DNA from: Notospermus geniculatus
Lineage: Eukaryota > Nemertea > Pilidiophora > Heteronemertea > Lineidae
Assembly: GCA_002633025.1 (NCBI GenBank)
Contig: NMRB01000154.1
Span: forward strand, 525,750 to 589,749
Reading direction: 5' to 3'
Length of the DNA stretch: 64,000 nt
How positions within the stretch are numbered: position 1 is the first letter of the stretch; each line of letters opens with the position of its first letter. Below the pieces are notes generated by a model. That model was not told the DNA's origin. It ran no database searches and worked only from the letters and a program-made list of their open reading frames with translations. Positions 24,201 to 34,412 of this stretch are shown piece after piece. The translations under genes were made by a program, and so were the position numbers.

Positions 24201-24654
24201 CAGAACACCTGGAAATTTTAACAGTTTGAAGATCTGAGGTGAGCCTCCTTGCAAAATATCCAAACCTACCACAGGCATTTGTACCAGTTTCCCAATACAA
24301 AAGTCTCCTCTTCGATATAAAACCAATTATTGGCCATTCTGTCGAATGCCTCTGAAATCCTATATCCGTTCCTGCGACATCTCGCGTGCTGGCTTAACCG
24401 TTCATACAAAGCAATTTGCCTCCAATCATTTACTTCCCCTCGATCTCCTGTTGCGGGTTACAAGGCTAGATCATCGGCTGGGGGCCAAACTCTGGTCACA
24501 GGAACATTGGCTTTAAGGTGCAATGAGTGAAGTTTGGAAAGATTGACAGTACAGTGAGTGTGTTTGATGTGCCCAGGGTGTGTCGCTCAGAGGTGCAGAC
24601 TACATACCCTGTACAGTAATTCATGTTTGGACCGAATGATGTTGTTGCCTACAC
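21241..24654. other. Long non-coding stretch
   Basis: No gene is supported. At 23216-23250 there is a short exact hairpin, GGCAGCCATATT...AATATGGCTGCC, belonging to a motif family (ATATGGCYGCC) seen again at 39040, 41935, 47605 and 47753. Homology to other families in the window was not seen. Confidence 0.4.
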
Positions 24655-24840
24655 GATCCCCTGCAACAAAAGCAGGCCTTCGTCACAAGTGATCATCATT
24701 GGTCATCAGTTACTCAACATTATCACTGCTGTGCGCTACTATTGTCAACCTGCGGAGACGTACATTTCAGCTACTGTGTTGTGACCCTTTCCTTGGTTGC
24801 GACAAGCGCCTCCTTCTACCAGGCAACATATGACCTGAAA
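24655..24840. repeat. Dispersed repeat, copy 2
   Basis: Opposite-orientation relative of 4236-4460. Matching blocks include GAGACGTACATTTCAGCT, GACCCTTTCCT, GCGACAAGCGCC and AAGCAGGCC. Non-coding and diverged. Confidence 0.55.
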
Positions 24841-25082
24841 AAAATTGTGACTGCTAATGCCAATGTTTGAAAGGATATTTGACAACATAGCTCATTTCCA
24901 CAAAATTGGGGTAAAGTTCCAGGAACAACAAGAATGCAACAGGGAAATGGTTAATTGTTCTGGGTTCGTAGTTGGGAATCAAGACTTTCATGGTGCTCTT
25001 TTTGGTGTATTATGCTTGAAAAAGTTAACTTTTCCTGTATGTTAAATTATTTCATCTAATATTTATTTGCCACTGGCCATGC

Positions 25083-25330
25083 TATAGACAAATCCCAAAT
25101 TGACGAAAACGAGAAAGATCTGCGCACTTCGCGAGAATCGTAAACAGAACCTCGGCTTGAAACTGAATGACATGATGCAGAGAACCCAACGACAGTGACT
25201 TCGACGACGTTGCGTCAGACTTGACCGTTGCTGAATCATGGATTACGTCACGTCAGCTGGTTTCAGGTCGAGGTTGTGTTTGCAATTTGGGCGGAAGTGC
25301 GCAGATCTTGGAATTTGGGATTTGTCTATT
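25083..25330. mobile_element. TIR element (about 248 bp)
   Basis: The ends TAGACAAATCCCAAATT and AATTTGGGATTTGTCTA are inverted repeats. Pairing continues imperfectly for about 80 bp through GATCTGCGCACTTC and ACCTCG blocks. Flanks are TA-like. Non-coding. Confidence 0.75.
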
Positions 25331-25896
25331 AGGCACTTCTCTCATCATTTGCTGAATTCCTCATCTCATACTGCTGAAGTCAGAACAAGTCCGTGGTGCG
25401 TACTTTTATTCCAATGTCTTGCCAAACATGAAACGGTTAATACCACAAATACCGTTTTCGTGGCTGATAAATGCCAATCTTTCCTGCACGAAAACCTGAC
25501 TGCCTGAAGAAAGACCTCTTGGATACCTACAGCCGGTCTTCCTTCAGTAATTACAAGCTTTCTAGCGAAGCTTGTCAGTGCGACGCACGCCATCAATTAT
25601 GAATGGGTCCTTCGGCATCTAATGCTCTTCGCTTGATATAGATTTAGAATCTCGATATGATTGTTGTCACACCTGTCAAATACCACTTGTTGCAGCAGCG
25701 AGGGCTGAAGGTAACTTAAAAGGAATTGCGCAGTTGAATCACCGAGGGAATTTAGCCAATGAAGCCACGAATGATTGCTCACCGCTGAAGGAATTTTTTT
25801 TGTAAATGTCAATGCAGATGTCATTTCTTGTGATCTCAGGAGAATTTTGAGGGACAAACACATGCTGGGAAGGGACTTTGACCAGTTAACTGCAGA

Positions 25897-26226
25897 ATAC
25901 CGTATTTTCGCGACTATAGGGCGCACATGACTATAAGGCGCACCCCCTAATTTCACCCGAAACCCTTGACGAAATCCATACATAAGACACACCGCCCTAT
26001 AAGACGCAATCATCAGGTGCACCACAGCAATGTTATGCATCAAACTGACCTGGTTGTCTGATTAATTAGCTTGTTGTGACAAGCTAATTAGCTTGTTGTG
26101 ACACTTTCTGATCAAATTTTCGGACTCTATCTGCAGCTAAGGCGCACCACCCTATAAGGCGCACCCCCAATTTTAGACCCTTCTTCATGAAAAAAAGCCG
26201 CGCCTTATAGACCGAAAAATACGTAT
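25897..26226. mobile_element. TATAAGGCGCAC-type TIR element (about 330 bp)
   Basis: The left end CCGTATTTTCGCGACTATAG pairs imperfectly with the right end CTATAGACCGAAAAATACG. TA lies outside each end. TATAAGGCGCACC and TATAAGACGCA motifs recur four or more times inside. A duplicated TAGCTTGTTGTGACA occurs at 26068-26105. This terminus is familiar to me from dispersed repeats in many animal genomes, but I do not assign a superfamily. A 148-codon minus frame overlapping it is not a gene. Confidence 0.7.
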
Positions 26227-26228
26227 GT

Positions 26229-26549
26229 GTTTTAACCCGTTAACTCTGTAGGATGCCAAATGATGTCATCGTCTATGTGCTTTTACACGGCGTAGATGCC
26301 GTACGCCATCGTAGTAATAAGCCTACTCATACATTCCCACACTACACTCTGTAATTTGGGGAAACCCCTTTCTACCATCTGCTCTGTTTAGTTGAGTTTC
26401 AGGACAATACGTGGCGCTGCAAACAGCTTCATTTGGGCAAGAACAATGCTGACAGTGGGAAAGCGAGTGCGGTTGTCAAAACTTGTCGGAATTTAATTAT
26501 GCAATAAGATGTTGTTTACAAAATATTAAGTCCGCAGTTAACAGGTTAA
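26229..26549. mobile_element. TIR element (about 320 bp)
   Basis: The ends TTTTAACCCGTTAACTCTG and GCAGTTAACAGGTTAAAAA are inverted repeats with mismatches. The core GTTAAC is itself palindromic. Non-coding. It sits immediately next to the element ending at 26226, so two elements abut. Confidence 0.55.
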
Positions 26550-26685
26550 AAATGTTATCCTATTGCATTGCAAAAGTTGCAAAATACGACAAAAAAACAG
26601 ATTTCAAGTTCATTCTCAAGAAAACCATGACGATGGCAGACATCTCCGGTGATCGGGAGTCGCATAGTGTGGAACGAGCTCAGCC

Positions 26686-26880
26686 CTAGACATGCTCGAG
26701 ATTTTGGTCTGTGATGAACCCCATATCTTGCTCAAGTGGGTTGATGTCTACATCACCATTCAACAGGTATTGAATATCCCTCAAGTGGGGGATTACTGTA
26801 AGACCTTCTAGTGTTATTGGATTTGCCATGTATCTCAGATTATGGTGACTGGTATTTAAGGCTAGCCTTTGGTTACTCAC
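26686..26880 (-). pseudogene. Possible coding fragment with an NGDVDINP motif
   Basis: A 64-codon open frame reads as plausible protein and contains YLLNGDVDINPLEQD. The GDVxxNP part resembles the 2A-like GDVExNPGP motif that precedes endonuclease in some animal LINEs, but Gly-Pro is replaced by Leu-Glu. The frame has no ATG at its start and no RT or endonuclease motif follows. It may be coincidence. Confidence 0.15.
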
Positions 26881-27474
26881 TGATTGATTTCAAGGAGAGA
26901 GAATCCTTCAAAGTGAAACGCATATGTTTCTTAGAGATAATTTAAGGCGTAAGTAACTTAGTGTTAAATTTACAATGTACTTTGATTTGTCTGAATTAAT
27001 TGGAATGTTGAAGTGGTTCATGAGAAGAGTATTAAACCTATTAAGTTCCATTGAATTAAGCCTTGTGCCTTTATTCTTTCTTTAAGAAGTTACCATAGCG
27101 TATCTCGTTGAAGTGTATGAGCGGTTGATGACGAGAAAGAAGGATGAAACGAAAACATTATTTTGGGAAAAGAATGATGGTCAAAGTGAAGCCATATTTG
27201 AAGCTCAGATTGAGCATGTGCACCTCTTACAGTCTGGTATACAAAGCAACTCATGCCTGAAACTGGAACTCGATACAAGAAATATACCGGTAGGGAATAC
27301 TAGTAAAGTAAAAGATGAATACCACCACACTATTTAGAAACTGTGGCATTTCAGGTGGTGCATTGAACATTTTGAAGGTATAGTGCTGCCAGTTGCAAAG
27401 AAGTGATCTCCTGTTGGCCTTCAGTAAGACCAGTGTCAATGGTGGGTCCAGGATGGGGAGGGGGGGGGGGGCAA
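26881..27474. other. Non-coding stretch ending in a repeat end
   Basis: No gene is supported. The last 40 bases (GGTGGGTCCAGGATGG, then a 12-base G-run) look like the end of a GGATCC-type element, entering the assembly gap. Confidence 0.4.
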
Positions 27475-28191
27475 NNNNNNNNNNNNNNNNNNNNNNNNNN
27501 NNNNNNNNNNNNNNNNNNNNNNNNNNNNNNNNNNNNNNNNNNNNNNNNNNNNNNNNNNNNNNNNNNNNNNNNNNNNNNNNNNNNNNNNNNNNNNNNNNNN
27601 NNNNNNNNNNNNNNNNNNNNNNNNNNNNNNNNNNNNNNNNNNNNNNNNNNNNNNNNNNNNNNNNNNNNNNNNNNNNNNNNNNNNNNNNNNNNNNNNNNNN
27701 NNNNNNNNNNNNNNNNNNNNNNNNNNNNNNNNNNNNNNNNNNNNNNNNNNNNNNNNNNNNNNNNNNNNNNNNNNNNNNNNNNNNNNNNNNNNNNNNNNNN
27801 NNNNNNNNNNNNNNNNNNNNNNNNNNNNNNNNNNNNNNNNNNNNNNNNNNNNNNNNNNNNNNNNNNNNNNNNNNNNNNNNNNNNNNNNNNNNNNNNNNNN
27901 NNNNNNNNNNNNNNNNNNNNNNNNNNNNNNNNNNNNNNNNNNNNNNNNNNNNNNNNNNNNNNNNNNNNNNNNNNNNNNNNNNNNNNNNNNNNNNNNNNNN
28001 NNNNNNNNNNNNNNNNNNNNNNNNNNNNNNNNNNNNNNNNNNNNNNNNNNNNNNNNNNNNNNNNNNNNNNNNNNNNNNNNNNNNNNNNNNNNNNNNNNNN
28101 NNNNNNNNNNNNNNNNNNNNNNNNNNNNNNNNNNNNNNNNNNNNNNNNNNNNNNNNNNNNNNNNNNNNNNNNNNNNNNNNNNNNNNNNNNN
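27475..28191. other. Assembly gap (717 N)
   Basis: A run of N. Long 'open frames' reported across it are empty. A repeat end on its left side suggests the gap is due to a repeat. Confidence 0.99.
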
Positions 28192-28913
28192 CACTCGACT
28201 TTGGACCCATTTTTCAGAGACATGGATAGAGATGGCTAAACTTTGTTTAGTGCACAAGTGACCATTGATATCAAATATTCAAAAGACCAAGCAGGTTATA
28301 AATACCTCCTGTAATTAGGAAGTAATCGACCTCAAAAGAAAAAGTGTTACAACCAGCCCCGGTCTCCCCTAGTGTTCAGGAAGGTGTCAATGAGTCCACA
28401 TTGACATTGTGCATCGTCATTTGCTGCTGAAAAAATTATTGGGCCATAGCATCTTCTAATGCTGTAGGAACGCTGATTTTTGTTCAGGCATCCTGGGTCC
28501 ACTTCAAAATCTACTCAAAATGTTAATAAGCAATGATACATTATTGACCAGAATCTTGACTCGTGCCGCTGTGGCCCTTAATATCACGACGTGTGCCAGT
28601 GTCTTTGTCATCAAGAGATGCCTGTCAACTTTTAGTAATTTTCCCTTGGAGTCATCTGCTAGGAATTTACCATCAAGTGGGCCGGGCTTGGAGGTTTTTG
28701 TATCCAAATAAAGATTTTTTGCATCCGGACCTTTTTATCTCCAGCATCCAAAGGCACACCTGTGGTGATGCTGTACGTAATATCAAACAGGATTAAGGAA
28801 TATTGCACAGCCACGAATACCGCTGTGCCATCAGGTAGAGTTTTGTGGCAGTGCATTTCAAAAGACGATGTGCCAAATGATATGGCTGAGCATTATTCAT
28901 CTGTGTATGCCTG
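28192..28913. other. Non-coding stretch
   Basis: No supported gene. Two overlapping minus frames (28504-28856) read as weakly protein-like but change frame at about 28700 and show no motif. Confidence 0.3.
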
Positions 28914-29046
28914 AGGCTGGGTTCACATAGAGCAACACGCTACATCGACACGGCGGCAAACAAAGGTTTCATGGTCTTGAATCCTTTGTGAAGCCATTGT
29001 TCGCCGGCGTGTCCGTGTACCGTGTAGCTGTATGTGAACCCGGCCT
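28914..29046. mobile_element. Small TIR element (133 bp)
   Basis: The ends AGGCTGGGTTCACAT and ATGTGAACCCGGCCT are inverted repeats. Pairing continues through CTACA...TGTAG, GACACGGCGG...CCGGCGTGTC and AACAAAGGTTTCA. The length equals that of the element at 747-879 and the terminus is similar. Non-coding. Confidence 0.75.
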
Positions 29047-29522
29047 AAGAGACATCAACATGGCATATTGCATCGCTTTGTTCATCTCGTCCATCATCCC
29101 AGGTCGGGGATCATCAGCTCTGTGTCGTTAGTTCCCTACGTCACCATTGAAACAAAAGCTGGTGGACTACCAACCCAGCATGTAAAGAGTTAAATTACCT
29201 CCATCTAAAATCATTGGCAACATCATGATGGCCTATTTTATGGATGAAGTTGCTGTAGAAACTTAAAAAGTACATGAAAATCCCATTGAAACCATTTGAA
29301 TTTTAGATGAAGACGTTCTTTCTTCCTGATATAGCAACTCAATTCAATTTTAATCAGAGGAAATGTGCAAAGTGACATTTATGGGATTAAATTGGTATTG
29401 ACATTTTGTCTTATTTTATCTAAATCATCTCAAACAATGCTTTTTGCTTAGGAATGACATTTTCTTAAATGAAGATTTTATGTCTGGTTCATTGGTAAGT
29501 CTGGTGTTCTCATGTGTGGTCT

Positions 29523-29694
29523 CGGTGGATCCAGGATTTGGGAAAGAGGGGACACCCTGTGCTACTAAACATTGAAATCTGCGGTGAATTTCAAAGATTT
29601 GCTCCAAATTCCAGAATTCATGGTCGATTTTGCAGATTTTTGGCCCAAAGGGGGGTATGTGCCCCCGTGTGCCCCCCTTGGATCCGTGCCTGGG
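29523..29694. mobile_element. GGATCC-terminus element (172 bp), copy B
   Basis: Opposite-orientation copy of the element at 17357-17529. Ends GGTGGATCCAGG and GGATCCGTGCCTGG. The interior carries GAAATCTGCGGTGAATTTC and TGGTCGATTTTGCAGATTT. Non-coding. Confidence 0.8.
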
Positions 29695-29749
29695 GCTATT
29701 GCGAACTTGGAATATCTTGGAGAAAGGTCAAAATCCTGAGTTTGTTGAC

Positions 29750-30172
29750 CTTCCATGCCGCGTACCATCCGCGTACCACATGCAGCATCATGCGTGTAGG
29801 CCTACCGGCCTCATATCTTCCGCACATGTCGCGCGGCGTCTTGGAAGGCACGCACAGTGAAAACAATGTCATTCGTGCGTGGTGCTTGGAGGTCACGTGG
29901 AAGAGATGTGTGACATGCCTGTACCATACGCAATCAAGTGTAGTATGCCTTCCGTATACCTTCCGTGGACGTCACGCAGAGGGTGCGCTTCAGTTCATTG
30001 CATATGGTACAGGTGCGTCACGCGTCTCTTCTGCGTGATGTCCGTGCACCACGGGTGAATGACGTTACGTCTTCACTACGAACCTTCCATGACAGCGCGC
30101 GGCGTCCGCGGAAGATACGAGGACAGTACATGCATGACGCTGCATGTGGTACGCAGATGGTGCGTGGTGCAG
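29750..30172. mobile_element. TGACGT-rich foldback element (about 420 bp)
   Basis: Two arms of about 200 bp, 29750-29958 and 29965-30172, are imperfect reverse complements around a centre near 29962 (CCTTCCGTATACCTTCCG). Motifs repeated in both arms include CCACATGCAGC, ATCTTCCGC, CCTTGGAAGG-like and ACGCAGAAGAGACG-like blocks. A single arm is found at 12770-12995. Non-coding. The arms are covered almost end to end by pairing, as in foldback elements. Confidence 0.7.
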
Positions 30173-30964
30173 AAGGGAGATCAATTGTGCAACATACTGC
30201 TCCATGTCAATTAGAGGACATGTGACCTCGGGAGTCCTAAAGATGAAAGAACTACACCCCAAACATGTGTTGAATGCACTTTAATATCATTTGATGTTAC
30301 CTGTTGAGGTCATTCAATTTGCCACTGTAATCCAGTAGACCAGTACTCCCTCAGGACCTGATATCCATATCCTTACCATAAAAGGCCGAGATTTATGGCC
30401 TATAAAGGCAATTAAATCCTCTCAACTGACTGACTCTTGATTTGTTTTTCAACAATACACACGACTACAGCATGTGCTTATTGCACTTACAAGCTGGGGT
30501 CATCGTCCATCCCACCTTAAATTTGCCGCAGTATTCTGTACATTCTGATCTACACGTACTGGTGATTTTGGCAATATGGGGGCTGCTCCAGCTTTAATGT
30601 CACAATATATTTTCTGGTATTGCCTCGTAAAACAACAGGAGTGGTAATTTGCTATAGCCAACAGAGGTAGAGATGCTAAATCATTTGGATGTCTGGACGC
30701 CCACCATCAGCAACTAGCACAGCAACAGGTTAGCCTGGCTACATGTATGTGGAGAAACTAGAGGATATTGTAACAGAGTTGGCTTGGCACAGGATGACAA
30801 AGCTTCTTACTCTTTTGACAAACAGTTTCATATTATATTGTTTGATCAATTTAAACATCAGCAGAAATCTGTAACTTCCTTTCTAAGAGGTCATAGGCAT
30901 GACAGGCCCAATCTATGATTGACTCTGACCAGTATGCCAACTGAATTGAAATGTTTAGAGGAAC
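30173..30964. other. Non-coding stretch
   Basis: No supported feature. Confidence 0.35.
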
Positions 30965-31170
30965 CCAGCAGCAGCACACCAGGAGATATCGCAAGTGATC
31001 TAATCGCCACCGATCTTCTCGCCAACCACCGCAGACTAGGCGATATTGTTTTGGTATAGTGTTGTTTGATGTTCAGCAAGAAGATTCCACGCATCGCTCT
31101 CCAGCGCACAACTGGTGTCAGCAGCCTGCTCGCTGGTGATCAGATCTGGTGTCTGGTGTGCTGCTGGCTT
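30965..31170. mobile_element. GATATCGC TIR family, 206-bp copy 1
   Basis: The ends are AGCAGCACACCAGGAGATAT and a right end with CTGGTGTGCTGCTGGC, followed by TTAA. The interior contains an inner inverted copy of the motif (CTAGGCGATATTG at 31030) and TCCAGCGCACAACTGG. Other members are at 50281-50486 (also 206 bp), 54240-54541, 55257-55490 and a fragment at 11080. Confidence 0.8.
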
Positions 31171-33615
31171 AAAAGTGAGGCGTGATTGGCTTTTATGAAT
31201 GGTATATATCTTGGCAGACAGGCTTCAGACATCCCATAGCTGTTGTCAAAAACCCAACCTGAGCTTCTGTTAGGAATACTTACTCTAACTGTGAAAGGGT
31301 TAGTACAATTTTTCGAAAAAATTCCATGCAAATATTTTTGCCATGAAAAATGCAAAAAGTAAATCAGAATGAGAAACTTTTACACTAAACAACAGGAAGG
31401 ATATTTCAACAATTTCACATGTTGTTGCTGATGTACCTGTCTGGTATGTCATGTCAACTGACATATCTACCAACTATTTCTATGCCAGAAATATTTCTTA
31501 TGTCTCCTTTTCATGAAACACCTTGCAGACTCTTCGCAAGCTTGAAGCTATATCTTTTTTTACATATTATTGATCCATTTATGTTTGGTTTATGGCGGAG
31601 ATGCTGACACTGTAGGAAAAGCTGAATAGGAAGCCTGGGTGGTTTCTGCGGAGATTGCGGGAAGTGAAAAAATTCTGCGATACCTTCTCGCTGCGTTTTG
31701 TGTACATTTTGTTACAATAAGAAGATGTTTGACATCATCTGCACTTTAGATGTATCATTTGTGGAATTTTTTGTGGAAAATACAGGGTCTATTTCATAAA
31801 AGTATTAAAAATCCATTCAAAACCTTGTTTGAATTTGCATTTCATATTTTACATCTCTCACTGAGCACCTCCATATTGTAACCAATTGTCAGTTCTAAAT
31901 AACTTAGCAGTGAATAATACTGAAAAACAGTTTCCAAGGCTCACAGAATAAATTTCATGATCCAGAAAATTGCCTTAATCATCAATCATTATCTGTGTCA
32001 GTGATTGAAATGAACTTTGACCTCTGATAACTCTGAAATTGACAAGGAACAACAGTTATATAGTTCTTTTGTGGTAGGTAAACCAATTGGTGAGTGATTT
32101 ATGTTCCAAGTGTCACTTTCAGGAGTAGGAGTCTGATTAAACCTGCCTTAAACATGGAAGGAATGTAAACTGTGTGTTGTTTTTACAGGTAGCACATTTA
32201 TCACTTTTACACTTTGTTTGGGCCATAATATTTGTGGAACTTATTCTCTAAAAGAAAATACGTATCTACATGTACGTTCACTCATGACACTTGGTGCTTG
32301 GTCATTGGTGGGCACTAACGGCACTAAAAAGCATGTCTACATTATTACGAATCTAATATAATTATCATCTGTGTAACAATAGATTATGGGGAATTCTTAC
32401 GGCCGTGGGTGGGGAACGGTGAAATGAGAGATGGCAAGTTCTGCCTTTGATTGAAAATTTTCTTTCTGGATGTAACAGCAGGGTTGTTTAACAAGGTTCT
32501 GGGCTAAGTCCACTCGGCAGGTGCTATGAAACAGGCCCCAGCTCCCTAAGACTAACTTTGGTTCAAAAGATACTTAGGAATATTCTGTGTGATACCTAGG
32601 ATGTATAATGATGACTTTTCATTGGTTCCATGGAAACAACAGACTTTTATTGTTCAGCTATTCTGGTGTACATTGTAAAAACCTGCCATTCCCAAACCTG
32701 GAACAATTGAAGAACCAGGCCTTTCTTGATAACACAATACCTTTTGCTTCTAGAACCTAGTTTCCTTGCCAACTCATCATAGAACCAACATTTCGGTGAC
32801 ATCAGGGGAAGATGCTTTAGCTGTAGAACCTATTGGCTTCTTTGGCTGCATTGATACCTTCAGTACAGTTGGTTTTCAGGTGCCTGCACATGACCAGATT
32901 CCGGTTCATATTGCAGTTTGGTTCCTGCAAGCCAATGGCTACAATGCTATTGCAATGAAAAAACTGTGTGGGTAAAACAGATTCCTGTGCAGTGGACACT
33001 TCATTGAAGTAGTGTTAGGCCACTGGCTTCAGAGAACCTCACCTCCAAGTGCAATGTAGCCTACAACGGAATCCGGTTTTGTTGTGTGCTGGCCTTTGCA
33101 GAGAAATGTGTAGCCCGGTGACCAACTGGTTCGTTATTTGTCCAGAGGCAGTTTTAAAAGCTTTTCTACTAACGAAAAAATAATTTTACTGGTATTGTCA
33201 TTCCTTAGTAATTTAGTAGCTTTGTATGAATTCCCGTCCTTCATTACGTTTGTCATTGTTTTCCTCTACTTTTGATTCGCAATTTCTAACAAGTCCGGAG
33301 CATGTAGATACTTATTTCACTTGCAGATGTGTAATCGTTACCATGCTGTATTATTGGTAATTATAATAAACAGATAAGCCTACATACATTTAAAAGCTGG
33401 AAATGAACAAACACTATCCGTATACTTGTAGCAGCTTCTGTTTTGTTGCCAACCTTGGAACACCTCATGACTCCAGCTGATGCAACCAACAGGTGCCACA
33501 AATTATCTCTAATGATAGGTAAGTTCACAATCACCCAAATTAAAATGGTGATTAGTTTCCTAAAATGTTAGATGAGCCAGAAGAAGTTAGACGGTGAAAG
33601 GTGAATGTTGAAGGC
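31171..33615. other. Long non-coding stretch
   Basis: No gene is supported. Two opposite-facing GGGYCTRTTTCATAAA-type ends (GGGTCTATTTCATAAAAG at 31786 and CTATGAAACAGGCCCC at 32523) could bound an element of about 750 bp, but only about 16 bp of each end match. Confidence 0.35.
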
Positions 33616-33945
33616 TTACGAGCTGTCAGTTTCCCAGCTGTGGAATGCTTTGTTCGTCCTAGGCGCTGCTCTGCTCTTCAACAAAACAGCAATTTTGTGT
33701 TGATTTTCATACTTTGCATCAACAACACAACAAAGATGCGGGTCATGCACTCCTGATGACATCCAGTAGCATACGGAAAAAATTCGAGGTTGGAAGAAAT
33801 CATCGCTAGCGACAAAATAACCATCTAAGTCTGCCTTGGTTAGGATGACAATTTGTTTGTCTGTGGTGTCAGACGGAGCAAGCAGTAACCCGTGATTACC
33901 ACAGCACGGTAGCCAACTAGCTCCATTTGACGTAAAAATGATCAA
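33616..33945 (-). pseudogene. Protein-like open frame, unknown
   Basis: About 100 codons between an acceptor-like region near 33930 and a TAA at 33616-33618 read like a compact globular domain. The frame starts SWLPCCGNHGLLLAP and contains ILTKADLDGYF and a run ending HSWETDSS. It has a balanced composition with many charged and aromatic residues, unlike its low-complexity neighbours. I do not recognise a family. No clear start, splice donor or polyadenylation signal was identified. It could be a terminal exon, a retrocopy or a transposon remnant. Confidence 0.25.
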
Positions 33946-34100
33946 AGAATGATGAGAGCCCTTTTCTCCAATGAATCTTCCTTGTTTGAACAGATGGAGG
34001 AACCATCCTTGCCTGAGATCTGTCTGTCACACATCTCAGGACAGTCGTGAGGGAGTGAATGGACGTTGCTACAAGGCCAACATTCTCATGTAAAAACAAG

Positions 34101-34412
34101 TTATTCTGACGTGACCACATGAAGATGGTAATCCCTGCAAAAAGATGAAAGCAAAAACTCTACTCGACACCGCGTACCCGTTTGCAGATGATAATAATTT
34201 TGCCAACGAAGTATTTTCTGGCGATTTTATCAAGACTGTTGTGAATGATTGAATGGACTTTTTCCAGAACACACCAACGCTGTCATTGAAAAGCATTGGG
34301 AATTCTGAACTTGACCACATACAAGAGATCTCAGCAAAAATGACAGCAAAGAACTCTCTCTGACACCATGTACATTTTGAAGATGGGAATAGTTTTGTCA
34401 AACTAGTATTTT
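34101..34412. repeat. Diverged tandem duplication (about 211-bp period)
   Basis: The segment from 34109 (GACCACATGAAGATGG, then AAAAAGATGAAAGCAAA) is repeated from 34314 (GACCACATACAAGAG, then CAAAAATGACAGCAAA), with similar ACTCT and GTATTTT blocks. In copy 1 the + strand holds about 45 open codons ending at TGA 34248-34250 with a protein-like reading; copy 2 breaks that frame. Origin unknown. Confidence 0.45.

Noticed and set aside
25597-26043. 148-codon minus frame
   Set aside because: It runs into the TATAAGGCGCAC-type element and shows no motif or splice context.
27251-28257. Five long open frames on both strands
   Set aside because: They consist almost entirely of N from the gap at 27475-28191.
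28504-28856. Two overlapping protein-like minus frames
   Set aside because: They would need a frame change at about 28700, and no splice sites or domain were seen.
31786-32536. A 750-bp TIR element
   Set aside because: Only about 16 bp of the two ends match and the motif is common in the window, so pairing them is not justified.
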